A stretch of 64,000 nt of DNA from assembly GCF_020880995.1 (NCBI RefSeq), contig NZ_JAJISD010000004.1, positions 62,001 to 126,000 on the forward strand. The letters are read 5' to 3'. Shown piece by piece: positions 55,337 through 64,000 of this stretch; the stretch's first letter is position 1; each line of letters begins with the position of its first letter. Origin of the DNA: Reyranella aquatilis. GTDB lineage: Bacteria; Pseudomonadota; Alphaproteobacteria; Reyranellales; Reyranellaceae. Position numbers and translations under genes: made by a program. The notes under the pieces are model-generated. The model worked only from the letters and a program-made list of their open reading frames with translations, had not been told where the DNA came from and ran no database searches.

Positions 55337-55789
55337 GTGAGCGAAGCGGCAAAGGTCGAGATCTTCACCGACGGCGCGTGCAGCGGAAACCCTGGCCCGG
55401 GCGGCTGGGGCACCATCCTGCGCATGGGAGACAAGGAGCGCGAGCTATCCGGCGGCGACCGCGCGACCACCAACAACCGTATGGAGCTGATGGCCGCGAT
55501 CCAGGGCCTCGAAGCACTGAAGCGGCCCTGTCATGTCCGGCTTTTCACCGACAGCACCTACGTGAAGGACGGCGTGACCAAGTGGATCCACGGCTGGAAG
55601 AAGAACGGCTGGAAGACGTCCGACAAGAAGCCCGTGAAGAACGCCGAACTCTGGCAGCGCCTCGATGCCGCCCGCGCCGTGCATCAGGTCGAATGGCACT
55701 GGGTGAAGGGCCATAGCGGCCATCCCGAGAACGAACGCGCCGACGCTCTGGCCCGCGCGGCGATCCTGTCGTTGAGGACGACGCGCTGA
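55337..55789 (+). CDS. rnhA: Ribonuclease HI
   Basis: 150 residues with the full acidic active site: [36 protein letters not shown] and [11 protein letters not shown], plus a basic handle region ([15 protein letters not shown]). It degrades RNA in RNA-DNA hybrids. The start codon is GTG at 55337 with AGAGGG upstream. The second RNase H (rnhB) is also in this window. Confidence 0.97.
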   Translation: MSEAAKVEIFTDGACSGNPGPGGWGTILRMGDKERELSGGDRATTNNRMELMAAIQGLEALKRPCHVRLFTDSTYVKDGVTKWIHGWKKNGWKTSDKKPVKNAELWQRLDAARAVHQVEWHWVKGHSGHPENERADALARAAILSLRTTR

Positions 55790-55818
55790 GTTCGCCGCGC
55801 TGATTTCCGGGAGCCCGC

Positions 55819-56469
55819 TCAGTTCCGCTTGGGCTGTGCCGGCACCGGCTTCTTTTCGACCTGCTTTTCCATCACGAGATCGAAGCCCTCGCGCGTGCCG
55901 TCGCAGGGATTGTCGCCCTCGGCGAGACGCCAGACCTGCGACTTGCCCGAGCGACGGAAGTTGAGCAGGCCGGCGACCTTGCAGGGCGTGCCCTTCTCGA
56001 CCTTGGCGACACGGAACGCCACTTCGCCACGGATCTGCACGAGGTTTGGCGCGATGCGCTCGACCACACCGTCGATCGAGGTCCAGTCGCCTTCGGTGCC
56101 CGGCGCGACGCTGTCGAGGCGGCCCTTGACCACCCAGACCGCGCCCTGGCGCGTGACCGAAAGCTCGCCCGGCTTGGCGCCCTTGATCTTGGCGTAGCGG
56201 CCCCAGGAGATCTTGCGCGCGTCGGCGAACATCTGCGCCTCGGCGTCGGAATCGATGATCGTCCGCTCGACCGCATGGGGTGCCTTCGGCAACGGCGAGG
56301 ACAGGTTTGAAACGGGAGCGCCCTTCTCGACCACGGGCGCGCGATCGGGGGGCGGCGCCGGATAATAGGAAGAAGGCGGCTGCGTCTGGCCCGCGGGAGC
56401 CTGCGCGAAAGCCGGCGCGGCAAGGGCCGCAACACCGGCGAGGGCGATCGACGAGAGGGTTTTGTTCAT
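55819..56469 (-). CDS. Exported hypothetical protein
   Basis: 216 residues: signal peptide (TLSSIALAGVAALAAPAFA), a Pro-rich linker (PPSSYYPAPPPDRAP), then a beta-rich domain with two cysteines (GTPCKVAGLLNF and GDNPCDGTREGF) likely paired in the periplasm. No family recognised. It follows a TPR protein by 34 bases and may work with it. The longer frame to 56892 lies within that gene and is rejected. Confidence 0.75.
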   Translation of the reverse strand: MNKTLSSIALAGVAALAAPAFAQAPAGQTQPPSSYYPAPPPDRAPVVEKGAPVSNLSSPLPKAPHAVERTIIDSDAEAQMFADARKISWGRYAKIKGAKPGELSVTRQGAVWVVKGRLDSVAPGTEGDWTSIDGVVERIAPNLVQIRGEVAFRVAKVEKGTPCKVAGLLNFRRSGKSQVWRLAEGDNPCDGTREGFDLVMEKQVEKKPVPAQPKRN

Positions 56470-56503
56470 TTGCGGGGATTTTACCCGAGCGCCCTGCGGT
56501 GCG

Positions 56504-57370
56504 CTATCGCTTCCCGCCGAGACCCGGTGGCGGTGCGGCGGGTTGGGCCGGGGCCGCGGGCGCGTTGGCGGGGCCCGCAGCGGAAAGACCTGCCTCGGCG
56601 CGGCGCGCGGCCGCCGAGCCCGAGGGTACCAGGCGCAGCACACGGTTGAAGTCGCTGTTGGCCGCATCCCGCGAGCCGCGCGCCAGATTGGCATAGCCGC
56701 GTTCCAGCAGCGCTTCCGAATGGTCGGGCGCGATCGACAGGGCGCGGTTCGCATCGACCAGCGCGCGGCCCGGGTCGCGGGCGTTGCGCCAGGCGGCGGC
56801 GCGCAGGACCAGCACCTCGACATCGTCCTGGCGGAGCCGGATGGCGCGGTCGAAGTCGGAGATGGCGCGCGGCCAGGCCTGCATGGCCGCATAGGAAAGA
56901 CCGCGATCGACCCAGAGATCGGGATCGTCGGGCTTCAGTTCGAGCGCCTTGCTCTGGGCGGCCGCGGCCTTCTCGGCCGCGCCGGTCTCCATCCACGACT
57001 GCCCGGCCTGCGCCCACAGTTCGGCCCGCAGGCCGGGCCGGTCGTTGCCCATGTCGCGGGCGATGGCCTCGAACTGTGCCGCCGCCTGGGCATGCTTGCC
57101 GGACTGGAACATCGCGACGGCAACGCAATGGCGGGCGCCGAGGCCGCCGCCTTCGACGATCCACTTCTCGGCTGCCGGCAACGCCTTCAGCGGCTCCATC
57201 CGCGCGAGCCGCATGCAGTCGGTGTAGCGCTTGAGATGATCGGGACTGGATTCCAGCCCGGGCGGTCCCGGCAGGGGCCGGGCGGGGACCACGGGAATGG
57301 GCTGGGCCAGGGACGGCGATGCGACGAGGAGACCGAGCAGCGGCCACAGCGGATTGCGACGAAACAACAT
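56504..57370 (-). CDS. Exported tetratricopeptide-repeat protein
   Basis: 288 residues with a signal peptide (PLLGLLVASPSLAQ) and five or so TPR motifs between residues 60 and 250 (GKHAQAAAQFEAIARD, AAQSKALELKPDDPDLWVD, AISDFDRAIRLRQDD, ALVDANRALSIAPDH). The C-terminus is Ala/Pro-rich. Presumed periplasmic scaffold; partners unknown. Confidence 0.82.
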   Translation of the reverse strand: MLFRRNPLWPLLGLLVASPSLAQPIPVVPARPLPGPPGLESSPDHLKRYTDCMRLARMEPLKALPAAEKWIVEGGGLGARHCVAVAMFQSGKHAQAAAQFEAIARDMGNDRPGLRAELWAQAGQSWMETGAAEKAAAAQSKALELKPDDPDLWVDRGLSYAAMQAWPRAISDFDRAIRLRQDDVEVLVLRAAAWRNARDPGRALVDANRALSIAPDHSEALLERGYANLARGSRDAANSDFNRVLRLVPSGSAAARRAEAGLSAAGPANAPAAPAQPAAPPPGLGGKR

Positions 57371-57406
57371 GGTTGAAAAGAACAGCGCCTGAGCGTTTCT
57401 GACAAG

Positions 57407-58270
57407 ATGACAAGACGCCTTTTCATTTTCGGACTGGGCTACAGCGGCCTTGAAATCGCCAGGCTTGCCAGGGCGCAGGGCTGGTCGGTGGCCGGCACCT
57501 GCACCACGGAAGAAAAAGCGCGCAGACTATGCGCGGAAGGCATCGAGGCGCATGTCTTCGACGGCTCCGCGCCGCTGCCGGAGCCTTCTTTCGGCGCGGC
57601 CACCCATGTCGTCTGCACGGTGGCACCCGGAACAGCCGGCGATCCGGCGCTGCGCAGCTGCCGGGCGCTGCTCGGCCGCACACGATGGCTGGGCTACCTC
57701 TCCACAACGGGCGTGTACGGCGATCACGAGGGTGCCTGGGTCGACGAGACGACACCGACCCTGGCAACGCAGCCGCGCAGCCTGCAGCGGCTCGCCGCCG
57801 AGCAGGGCTGGCGCGACGTCGCGAGGGAAAGTGGCGCGGCTCTGCACATCTTCCGGCTGCCGGGCATCTACGGCCCCGGCCGCAGCACCCTCGACCGGGT
57901 GATCGACGGCACGGCGCAGCGGATCGCAAAGCCCGGCCAGTTCTTCTCGCGCATCCATGTCGCCGATCTTGCCGCCAGCGTCGTCAAGGCGATGGAACGC
58001 GAACGCGGGATCGAGATCTGGAACGTGGCCGACGATCTGCCGGCCGCCAACGCGGATGTCATCGCGCACGCCTGCGAACTGCTGGGACGGCCGGTGCCGC
58101 CGGCTGTATCGTGGGAGGAAGCCGCACCGTCCATGTCGGCGATGGCGCGCTCCTTCTATGCGGAAAGCCGCAAGGTGAGGAACGAGAAGCTGAAGCGCGA
58201 ACTGGGCGTCGTGCTGCGCTATCCGACGTATCGCGAAGGGCTGAAGGCGATCGCGGCGGCGGAAGGATAA
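57407..58270 (+). CDS. NAD-dependent epimerase/SDR family protein (YeeZ-like)
   Basis: 287 residues. N-terminal dinucleotide site LFIFGLGYSGLEIARLA, active-site-like GYLSTTGVYGDHEG (serine and tyrosine of the extended SDR), and FSRIHVADLAA. The GLGYSG pattern and length match the YeeZ subgroup. Substrate unknown. Convergent with the esterase gene across an inverted repeat. Confidence 0.85.
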   Translation: MTRRLFIFGLGYSGLEIARLARAQGWSVAGTCTTEEKARRLCAEGIEAHVFDGSAPLPEPSFGAATHVVCTVAPGTAGDPALRSCRALLGRTRWLGYLSTTGVYGDHEGAWVDETTPTLATQPRSLQRLAAEQGWRDVARESGAALHIFRLPGIYGPGRSTLDRVIDGTAQRIAKPGQFFSRIHVADLAASVVKAMERERGIEIWNVADDLPAANADVIAHACELLGRPVPPAVSWEEAAPSMSAMARSFYAESRKVRNEKLKRELGVVLRYPTYREGLKAIAAAEG

Positions 58271-58285
58271 CGAGGAAGGATCAAT

Positions 58286-58356
58286 GGAGCGCGCCACTCC
58301 AGTGGTGCTCATATCCTCAACGACGAAGCTTGAGCGCCACTGGAGTGGCGCGCTCC
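58286..58356. repeat. 25-bp inverted repeat between convergent genes
   Basis: Arms 58286-58310 and 58332-58356 match over 25 bp with one mismatch (core GCGCGCCACTCCAGTGG type); the loop is 21 bases. It fills the gap between the SDR and esterase stops and could form a long hairpin in either transcript. The size and shape suggest a mobile palindromic unit. No coding sequence here. Confidence 0.75.
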
Positions 58357-58373
58357 GATGAAGCGGCTCGAAC

Positions 58374-59120
58374 TTAGCTCACCAGCTCCTCGACGGTCGC
58401 GATCAGGCGGGCGATGTCGGCGGGCGTGCTGAGGCGGTGGTCGCCGCCCTTGATGAACGTCGTGATCACTTCCGGCGCGTCGAGATGCTTCGCGATCTGC
58501 AGCGAATACTCCCACGGCACGTCCGGATCGCTCTGGCCATGCAGCAGCCGCACCGGACAGGGCAGCGCGAGCGGCTTGTCGAGCAGCAGGTGATCGCGCC
58601 CCTCCTCGATCAGCTTCCAGGTGAAGACCGACGGTTCGGGCGAATACTGCGACGGGCGTTCGAGCCTTCCGTCGCGCTCCAGCGTCACGCGGTCTTCGGG
58701 CGAGAGGCCCTTGAGCAACATGCGCTCGGTGAAGTCGGGCGCGGCAGCGATCAGCACCAGGCCGGCGAGCCGCTCCGGACGTGCGCGCGCCGCCAGCAGC
58801 GAGAGCCAGCCGCCCATGCTCGATCCGACCAGCACCAGCCTGCCGGACGTCAGCCGGTCGAGGACGGCGAGCGAGTCGTCGAGCCATCGGCCGATCGTTC
58901 CATCCTCGAAGCGACCCGAGGACTGGCCGTGACCGAGATAGTCGAAGCGCAGGAAGGCGCGCCCGGTCTTTTCGGCCCAGGCTTCGAGCGCCACGGCCTT
59001 CGTGCCCGTCATGTCGGAACGGAACCCGCCGAGGAAGACGACGGTCGGGGTCCGACCCTCTGTCGTTGCATAGGCGATGGTGTTGCCGTCGTCGCGCTGC
59101 AGCCGCTCGACCCTACCCAC
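58374..59120 (-). CDS. Alpha/beta hydrolase (ABHD10-like serine esterase)
   Basis: 248 residues. Oxyanion region FLGGFRSDMTGTKA (typical of the ABHD10 group), nucleophile GSSMGGW, acid in LHGQSDPDVPW and histidine in GGDHRLSTP. Probably a thioesterase or deacylase. The start codon is GTG at 59120, with GGGAGG six bases upstream. Confidence 0.86.
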   Translation of the reverse strand: MGRVERLQRDDGNTIAYATTEGRTPTVVFLGGFRSDMTGTKAVALEAWAEKTGRAFLRFDYLGHGQSSGRFEDGTIGRWLDDSLAVLDRLTSGRLVLVGSSMGGWLSLLAARARPERLAGLVLIAAAPDFTERMLLKGLSPEDRVTLERDGRLERPSQYSPEPSVFTWKLIEEGRDHLLLDKPLALPCPVRLLHGQSDPDVPWEYSLQIAKHLDAPEVITTFIKGGDHRLSTPADIARLIATVEELVS

Positions 59121-59179
59121 GTTCTTCCTCCCGTGTTACCTGCTGCCTCCCCTTGATCGTGTAACCAAAAGCAAAGCCC

Positions 59180-60316
59180 GTGTCCGCGCCGACCCTGCTG
59201 CAAATCGTTCCGACCCTGGCCGGCGGCGGCCTCGCGCGCGCCACGCTGGAAGCAGCGCAGGCCGTCATCGCCGCGGGCGGCTCCGCCATCGTGGCCTCGC
59301 CCGGCGGCAGCATGGTGCCGGACCTGCTGAGGCTGCGCGCCAGCCATATCGAGATTCCGCAAACAAATCATGCGATGTGGGGCCGTCTGACGCTGCCCGG
59401 CAGGCTGGCGGCAGGCCTGCGAGAGGCGAAGGTCGACCTCGTGCAGGCGCGGTCGCCCGCCACCGGCTGGGTGGCCCGTGCGCTCGCGCGTCGCCTCGGG
59501 GTCAAGTGGATCGCGACCCTGCACCGGCCGTTCCTCGCGTCGGATTTCACCGGCCGCTTCGTCGAAGGACGCCAGTCGCGCGCCGACGCCGTGATCGCCG
59601 TCTCCCAACATGTCGCGCACGATGCGCTGCAACGCTTCCCGACCCTGCAGGACCGGCTGGAGATCATCACCCCGGGAATCAACTTCGACCGGTTCGACCC
59701 CGCGCTCGTGCGCGCCGACCGGCTGATCCGCCTGGCCGGCGAGCTGCGCGTGCCGGACGGCAGCCACCTCATCCTCTGCCCGGCGCGGTTCGGCGAGGAC
59801 AATGGCCAGAAGCTCCTGGTCGAGGCGATCGGGCGGCTGGGCCGCGAAGACGTGTTCTGCCTGCTGCTGGGCTCGACCGGCGTGCCCACGCCGTTCGAAA
59901 AGGAACTGGAGCGCAGCATCGAGGCGGCGCAACTGAACGGCCGCGTGCAGATCGGTCCCTATGTCGACGACATGCCGGCTGCCTACATGCTGGCCGACGT
60001 GGTCGTCTCCACCGGCGGCGCGCGCCAGGGCTTCAGCCGCTCGCTCGTGGAAGCACAGGCGATGGGCCGGCCGGTCGTCGCCGAGGATGGCGGCGGTGCG
60101 GCCGAGACGCTGCGGCCGGACGGCGTCACCGGCTGGATCTCGCCGGCCGGCGATGCGGCGGCGCTCGCGGAGGCGCTGCAGGCAGCCCTGTCGCTGTCCG
60201 GCGAACGCCGGGCGGAGCTCGCAAGGGCAGCCCAGGAACACGCCCGCAGCACCTACAGTCTGGCGCAGACCAACCAGCAGGTGCTGGCGCTGTACCATCG
60301 GCTGGCCGGGCGCTGA
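59180..60316 (+). CDS. Glycosyltransferase family 4 protein
   Basis: 378 residues, GT-B fold. VPTLAGGGLARATLEAA is the acceptor-side loop, and the C-terminal donor-binding domain has GFSRSLVEAQAMGRPVVAEDGGG (the E-x7-E region). It transfers a nucleotide-sugar residue to a lipid or polysaccharide precursor; no other envelope sugar genes are beside it. The start is GTG at 59180. Confidence 0.9.
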   Translation: MSAPTLLQIVPTLAGGGLARATLEAAQAVIAAGGSAIVASPGGSMVPDLLRLRASHIEIPQTNHAMWGRLTLPGRLAAGLREAKVDLVQARSPATGWVARALARRLGVKWIATLHRPFLASDFTGRFVEGRQSRADAVIAVSQHVAHDALQRFPTLQDRLEIITPGINFDRFDPALVRADRLIRLAGELRVPDGSHLILCPARFGEDNGQKLLVEAIGRLGREDVFCLLLGSTGVPTPFEKELERSIEAAQLNGRVQIGPYVDDMPAAYMLADVVVSTGGARQGFSRSLVEAQAMGRPVVAEDGGGAAETLRPDGVTGWISPAGDAAALAEALQAALSLSGERRAELARAAQEHARSTYSLAQTNQQVLALYHRLAGR

Positions 60317-60318
60317 CC

Positions 60319-60347
60319 TTGACTCGCGGGGGGCCGGCAACTATGTC
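60319..60347 (+). promoter_or_regulatory. Candidate promoter for thrS
   Basis: TTGACT (60319-60324), 17-base spacer, TATGTC (60342-60347), giving a leader of about 155 bases before thrS. The leader has GC-rich inverted segments around 60415-60450 (GGCCGGGCTCGCACGCGTGC and GGCTTCCCGGCC) that could fold; I cannot assign a T-box or ThrS operator. Confidence 0.35.
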
Positions 60348-60510
60348 CGAGCCCATGGAACGCCGGTTTTTCACCGCTCCTGCCGTTATCACCACCGTCC
60401 GAACTTGAATCGGCCGGGCTCGCACGCGTGCGGCTTCCCGGCCTGCTTTCGCCTGACCGTTCGGGTCGGCGGATGAACTGCGTTCGGAATTTCGTCAGTC
60501 GGTGAACAAA

Positions 60511-62454
60511 ATGATCAACATCTCCCTGCCGGACGGCTCGGTCCGGTCCTTCGACAAACCTGTCAGCGGCGCCGAGATCGCGGCCTCGATCGGGCCCGGC
60601 CTCGCCAAGGCCGCGCTGGCGCTGCGCGTCGACGGCAAGATGGTCGACCTCGCCCATGTGGTCGATCGCGATGCCAAGATCGGCATCGTGACGTCGCGCG
60701 ACCCCGATGCGCTCGAACTGCTGCGCCACGACGCGGCGCACGTGCTCGCCCAGGCGGTCCAGGAACTCTATCCCGGCACGCAGATCACGTTCGGCCCCTC
60801 GACGGAGGACGGCTTCTATTACGACTTCGTGCGCGACCAGCCCTTCTCGCCCGAGGACTTCGCGAAGATCGAGCAGCGGATGGCCGAGATCGTCGATCGC
60901 GACCTGCCGATCGAGCGCTCGGTGTGGGACCGCGCGCGCATCAAGCAGTACTTCATCGAGCACGGCGAGAAGTTCAAAGCCGAATGGGCCGACGAACTGC
61001 CGCAGGACGAGGAGATCTCTGTCTACAGGCAGGGCGACTGGCTCGACATGTGCCTCGGCCCGCACCTCCCCTCGACGGGCAAGCTCGGCAAGGCGTTCAA
61101 GCTCACGAAGGTGTCGGGCGCCTACTGGCGCGGCGACAGGAACAACGCCCAGCTGCAGCGCGTCTACGGCACGGTCTTTTTCTCCGACAAGGACCTGAAG
61201 GCGTACCTGCACCGCATCGAGGAGGCCGAGAAGCGCGACCATCGCCGCCTCGGCCGCGAGATGGGCCTCTTCCACCAGCAGGAAGAAGCCGCGGGCATGG
61301 TGTTCTGGCACCCCAAGGGCTGGACGTTCTGGCGCACGCTGGAGAGCTACCTGCGACGGAAGCTCGACGCCGCCGGCTATCAGGAAGTGAAGACGCCGCA
61401 GCTCGTCGATCGCAAGCTGTGGGAGGCGTCGGGCCACTGGGAGAAGTTCCGCCAGAACATGTATCTGAGCGAGAACGAGGAAGGCCTGCGCGAATTCCTC
61501 GAAGACGACGAGAAGCGCATCTTCGCGCTGAAGCCGATGAACTGCCCCTGCCACGTGCAGATCTTCAACCAGGGGCTTCGCAGCTACCGCGAGCTGCCGC
61601 TGCGCATGGCCGAGTTCGGCTCGTGCCACCGATTCGAGCCATCGGGCGCGCTGCACGGCATCATGCGCGTGCGCAACTTCACGCAGGACGATGCCCACAT
61701 CTTCTGCACCGAGGAGCAGATCGAGAGCGAGACGATCCGCTTCTGCGAACTGCTGGGCTCGATCTACCGCGACCTGGGCTTCCCGGACTACTTCGTGAAG
61801 TTCTCGGACCGGCCGCCGGTGCGGGCCGGCTCGGATGCGGTGTGGGACCAGGCCGAGGGCGCCCTCAAGTCGGCGTCAAAGGCGGCCGGCCTCGAGCTGC
61901 AGCTCAATCCCGGCGAGGGGGCGTTCTACGGGCCCAAGCTGGAATTCGTGCTGCGCGACGCCATCGGCCGCGACTGGCAGTGCGGCACCCTGCAGGTCGA
62001 CTTCGTGCTGCCCGAACGGCTGGACGCGACCTATGTGGCCGAGGACGGCTCGCGCAAGCGGCCCGTCATGCTGCACCGCGCCATCTTCGGCAGTTTCGAG
62101 CGCATCATCGGCATCCTGATCGAGAACTATGCCGGGCGCTTCCCGCTCTGGCTGGCGCCGACGCAAGCGGTGGTGGTCACGGTCGTGAACGATGCCGACG
62201 GCTATGCCGAGGAGGTCGCCGCCGCCCTGCGGCAGGCCGGCATGCGGGTCGACACCGACCTGCGCAACGAGAAGATCAACTACAAGGTCCGGGAGCACTC
62301 TCTCGCCCACGTGCCGCTGATCATCGCGGTCGGCCGGCGCGACATGGAGAACCGCACGGTCGCGATCCGCCGGCTGGGCTCGGAAAAGCAGGAGGTCCTT
62401 GAACTCGGGGCCGCCGTCACTACACTTTCTAATGAGGCCAGGCCGCCCTTCTAG
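60511..62454 (+). CDS. thrS: Threonyl-tRNA synthetase
   Basis: 647 residues. N-terminal TGS domain ([17 protein letters not shown]), editing domain with [12 protein letters not shown], then the class II core with the zinc cysteine in [29 protein letters not shown], and the C-terminal anticodon domain ([12 protein letters not shown]). The ATG at 60511 is chosen because it gives the family N-terminus and has GGTGA six bases upstream; a GTG at 60502 is the alternative. Confidence 0.97.
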   Translation: MINISLPDGSVRSFDKPVSGAEIAASIGPGLAKAALALRVDGKMVDLAHVVDRDAKIGIVTSRDPDALELLRHDAAHVLAQAVQELYPGTQITFGPSTEDGFYYDFVRDQPFSPEDFAKIEQRMAEIVDRDLPIERSVWDRARIKQYFIEHGEKFKAEWADELPQDEEISVYRQGDWLDMCLGPHLPSTGKLGKAFKLTKVSGAYWRGDRNNAQLQRVYGTVFFSDKDLKAYLHRIEEAEKRDHRRLGREMGLFHQQEEAAGMVFWHPKGWTFWRTLESYLRRKLDAAGYQEVKTPQLVDRKLWEASGHWEKFRQNMYLSENEEGLREFLEDDEKRIFALKPMNCPCHVQIFNQGLRSYRELPLRMAEFGSCHRFEPSGALHGIMRVRNFTQDDAHIFCTEEQIESETIRFCELLGSIYRDLGFPDYFVKFSDRPPVRAGSDAVWDQAEGALKSASKAAGLELQLNPGEGAFYGPKLEFVLRDAIGRDWQCGTLQVDFVLPERLDATYVAEDGSRKRPVMLHRAIFGSFERIIGILIENYAGRFPLWLAPTQAVVVTVVNDADGYAEEVAAALRQAGMRVDTDLRNEKINYKVREHSLAHVPLIIAVGRRDMENRTVAIRRLGSEKQEVLELGAAVTTLSNEARPPF

Positions 62455-62510
62455 GGCGGTCCGGTCTCGATCCCCGCCCCGTTTCCGGGGCTTCAGCACA
62501 GGAGAACGAC

Positions 62511-63047
62511 ATAGCACGACCTGCACAACAGACTGCGCCCACCCGTGAGGGTCCGCGCGTCAACGGCGAGATCCGGGCGGCCCAGGTCCGTCTGATCGAC
62601 GAGAACGGCGAAATGGTCGGCGTGCTGAGCACGCGCGAAGCCATCGAGATGGCCGAAGAAGCGAACCTCGACCTGATCGAGATCTCGCCCAACGCCGTTC
62701 CGCCGGTCGCCAAGATCTCCGACTACGGCAAGTACAAGTACGAGGCCCAGAAGAAGGCCCACGAGGCGCGCAAGCACCAGAAGGTCATCGAGGTCAAAGA
62801 GATCAAGATGCGCCCGAACATCGACGACCACGATTACGAAGTGAAGATGCGCGCGATGAAGCGGTTCATCGAGGAAGGCGACAAGGTCAAGGTCACCCTG
62901 CGCTTCCGCGGCCGCGAGATGGTTCACGCCAACCTCGGCATGGAGGTGTTGAACCGCGTCCGCAGCGAGATGGACGAGCAGACCAAGATCGAGTCGATGC
63001 CGCGCATGGAAGGCCGGCAGATGATCATGGTGCTGGCGCCCAAGTGA
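62511..63047 (+). CDS. infC: Translation initiation factor IF-3, apparently starting with ATA
   Basis: 178 residues if initiated at the ATA codon at 62511, which has AGGAG six bases upstream. Translation from there gives [20 protein letters not shown], the expected IF-3 N-terminus, with the [17 protein letters not shown] domain, linker [19 protein letters not shown] and the C-terminal ribosome-binding domain. The first ATG (62613) would remove about half the N-domain. E. coli infC uses ATT, the basis of its autoregulation, so a rare start here is expected. rpmI-rplT do not follow. Confidence 0.93.
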   Translation: MARPAQQTAPTREGPRVNGEIRAAQVRLIDENGEMVGVLSTREAIEMAEEANLDLIEISPNAVPPVAKISDYGKYKYEAQKKAHEARKHQKVIEVKEIKMRPNIDDHDYEVKMRAMKRFIEEGDKVKVTLRFRGREMVHANLGMEVLNRVRSEMDEQTKIESMPRMEGRQMIMVLAPK

Positions 63048-63054
63048 TGTGCCC

Positions 63055-63077
63055 GGCGTGACCCAGGTCGTCACGCC
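63055..63077 (+). terminator. Possible terminator hairpin after infC
   Basis: GGCGTGAC (63055-63062), 7-base loop, GTCACGCC (63070-63077), eight bases after the infC stop. There is no T-tract, so it is a weak terminator call; it may instead stabilise the mRNA end. Confidence 0.35.
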
Positions 63078-63105
63078 ACTGCGACAAGCGTAGAGCGGGC
63101 GGCCC

Positions 63106-64000
63106 CTACTTCTTCTGGGGCCGCTGCCGTAGCGTCACCGTACCCACGCCGCGCATCTCGTCCGGGTTGAAGCGTCCCGTGGTCACGACATTTTCCGGCC
63201 AGTTCACGCTGTAGACGGTCTCGCCGGCGAACGACATGGGTGCGTCGGCCTTCGCGGACTTCCAGTAGTCGCAGCGCACCGCATCGGCGGGATCGAGCTG
63301 CTGCGCCAGGCAGAACTGGTGCAGCACGTAGGGAATGAAGCGCGGCCGGCCACCCTCCGGGGCGGTGGCCACGTTCAGCGCGAACGACGCCGGCTGCTGG
63401 TTGCAGCGCGGTCGTGCCACTATCTCCGAGGAGCCCGGCGTGCGCCGCTGCAGCGCCTCGAGTTCGACCCGCAGCGCCTCGAGCGCCCGCGTCCGCGCGG
63501 CGTCGGTGAAGGCGGCGGCGACCAGGGCCGCCTCGTAGCGGCCGATCGCTTCGGCGACCGGTGCTTCGGGATATCCGGCCCGCCCGAGATCGCGCGACCA
63601 GGACAAGGTTTCGAGCGCGCGCACCGTCATCTCTCCGACGAGGCCGGAACTGTCGCCCCACTCGCCCAGCACGTTGTAGGGCGTCCAGCAATATTTCAGC
63701 AGATTGTAGCCCCCGGCTTCGACCGGCAGGGCGCGCGTCTTCAGAACGCCGATCGACTTGGCGACCACGGTCTTCATCAGCAGGTATTGCACGGCGGGGT
63801 TCTCGCGAGCCTTCTCCGAACTCGGGAGCGCTGTGAGGGGCGTGACCGCCGCGATGGCATTGGCCGGCGGCGCCAGGGGCGGGTCGAGCCGGATGGCGGA
63901 CGGGCTGGCAGGCACCGGCGCGAGGGACTGGGAGGGGGACAGCGGCTGGGTTTGCGCCTGCGCCGAAGAAACCGCCAGCGCGGCGAGCATAACGAACCCC
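63106..64000 (-). CDS. Exported hypothetical protein, N-terminus beyond window
   Basis: At least 294 residues, open to the right edge. The visible N-terminus is the second half of a signal peptide (LAALAVSSAQA), lacking positive residues, so the start codon is probably past 64000 even though an ATG exists at 63990. A Pro/Ser-rich linker is followed by a mostly helical domain with cysteines in KYCWTPYN, RPRCNQQP and HQFCLAQQ. No family recognised. Confidence 0.65.
   Translation of the reverse strand, partial: GFVMLAALAVSSAQAQTQPLSPSQSLAPVPASPSAIRLDPPLAPPANAIAAVTPLTALPSSEKARENPAVQYLLMKTVVAKSIGVLKTRALPVEAGGYNLLKYCWTPYNVLGEWGDSSGLVGEMTVRALETLSWSRDLGRAGYPEAPVAEAIGRYEAALVAAAFTDAARTRALEALRVELEALQRRTPGSSEIVARPRCNQQPASFALNVATAPEGGRPRFIPYVLHQFCLAQQLDPADAVRCDYWKSAKADAPMSFAGETVYSVNWPENVVTTGRFNPDEMRGVGTVTLRQRPQKK

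Noticed and set aside
62613-63047. IF-3 starting at the first ATG
   Set aside because: Would lose 34 conserved N-terminal residues and has no ribosome binding site; the ATA with AGGAG is better supported.

Overview
This is a GC-rich (roughly two-thirds G+C) chromosomal segment that is almost entirely coding. It is most consistent with an alphaproteobacterium. The evidence is a CcrM-type GANTC methyltransferase, the mdh-sucC-sucD-sucA order, an F0 operon with divergent b and b' subunits and no F1 genes beside it, the mutY / DUF721 / DsbA / smc neighbourhood, a direct-repeat SOS box of the alphaproteobacterial kind, and ispH-thrB-rnhA. A free-living Rhodospirillales- or Rhizobiales-like lineage is plausible; I cannot name the genus. 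I see no rRNA, tRNA, CRISPR array, insertion sequence or prophage, so this is mainly core genome with a few accessory pockets.

Layout. 1-8.6 kb: minus-strand TCA block (mdh, sucC, sucD, sucA running off the left edge) preceded by two hydrolases and zapE. 8.6-20 kb: information processing and cell-cycle genes: fmt-truA, dapE plus a membrane protein, smc with its terminator, two DsbA-like oxidoreductases (one fused to a DUF721/DciA domain), mutY, ccrM. 20-29.5 kb: redox and detoxification genes: a secreted GMC oxidoreductase, a minus-strand operon of ferric-reductase-like flavocytochrome, VOC protein, GST and an exported protein, then rnhB, a nucleotidyltransferase, an AEC transporter, a second GST and a PA0069-type radical SAM gene under a perfect SOS box. 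29.5-32.5 kb: a more AT-rich accessory pocket with duplicated GNAT genes, an APH-like kinase, an orphan and moaB. 33-42 kb: the most unusual region. Here slt, a class III CoA-transferase, a Gln-type thiol dioxygenase and a complete TctCBA tricarboxylate-type transporter run in one direction, and a 729-residue protein made of a thiol-dioxygenase-like cupin and four rhodanese domains runs divergently. 42-45 kb: atpI-B-E-F'-F. 45-50 kb: gcvT-gcvH-gcvPA-gcvPB under a tandem glycine riboswitch. 50-53.3 kb: a TetR gene with two operator sites on its promoter, and a tight four-gene iron-sulfur/CDGSH operon. 53.4-64 kb: ispH-thrB-rnhA, two exported proteins, an SDR, an esterase, a glycosyltransferase, thrS, infC (apparently starting on ATA) and a partial exported gene at the right edge.

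Themes. Central carbon metabolism (SucCD, Mdh, glycine cleavage, ATP synthase) sits beside a set of thiol and iron-sulfur genes: DsbA pair, thiol dioxygenase, cupin-rhodanese, CDGSH/CCG operon, GSTs and a GGCT-like protein. The best candidate for an undescribed system is the 33-42 kb thiol-carboxylate cluster, followed by the CDGSH operon and the DUF721-DsbA fusion. Start sites were chosen from ribosome binding sites, overlap with upstream stops and family N-termini; function calls rest on motifs read by eye, with no database search.
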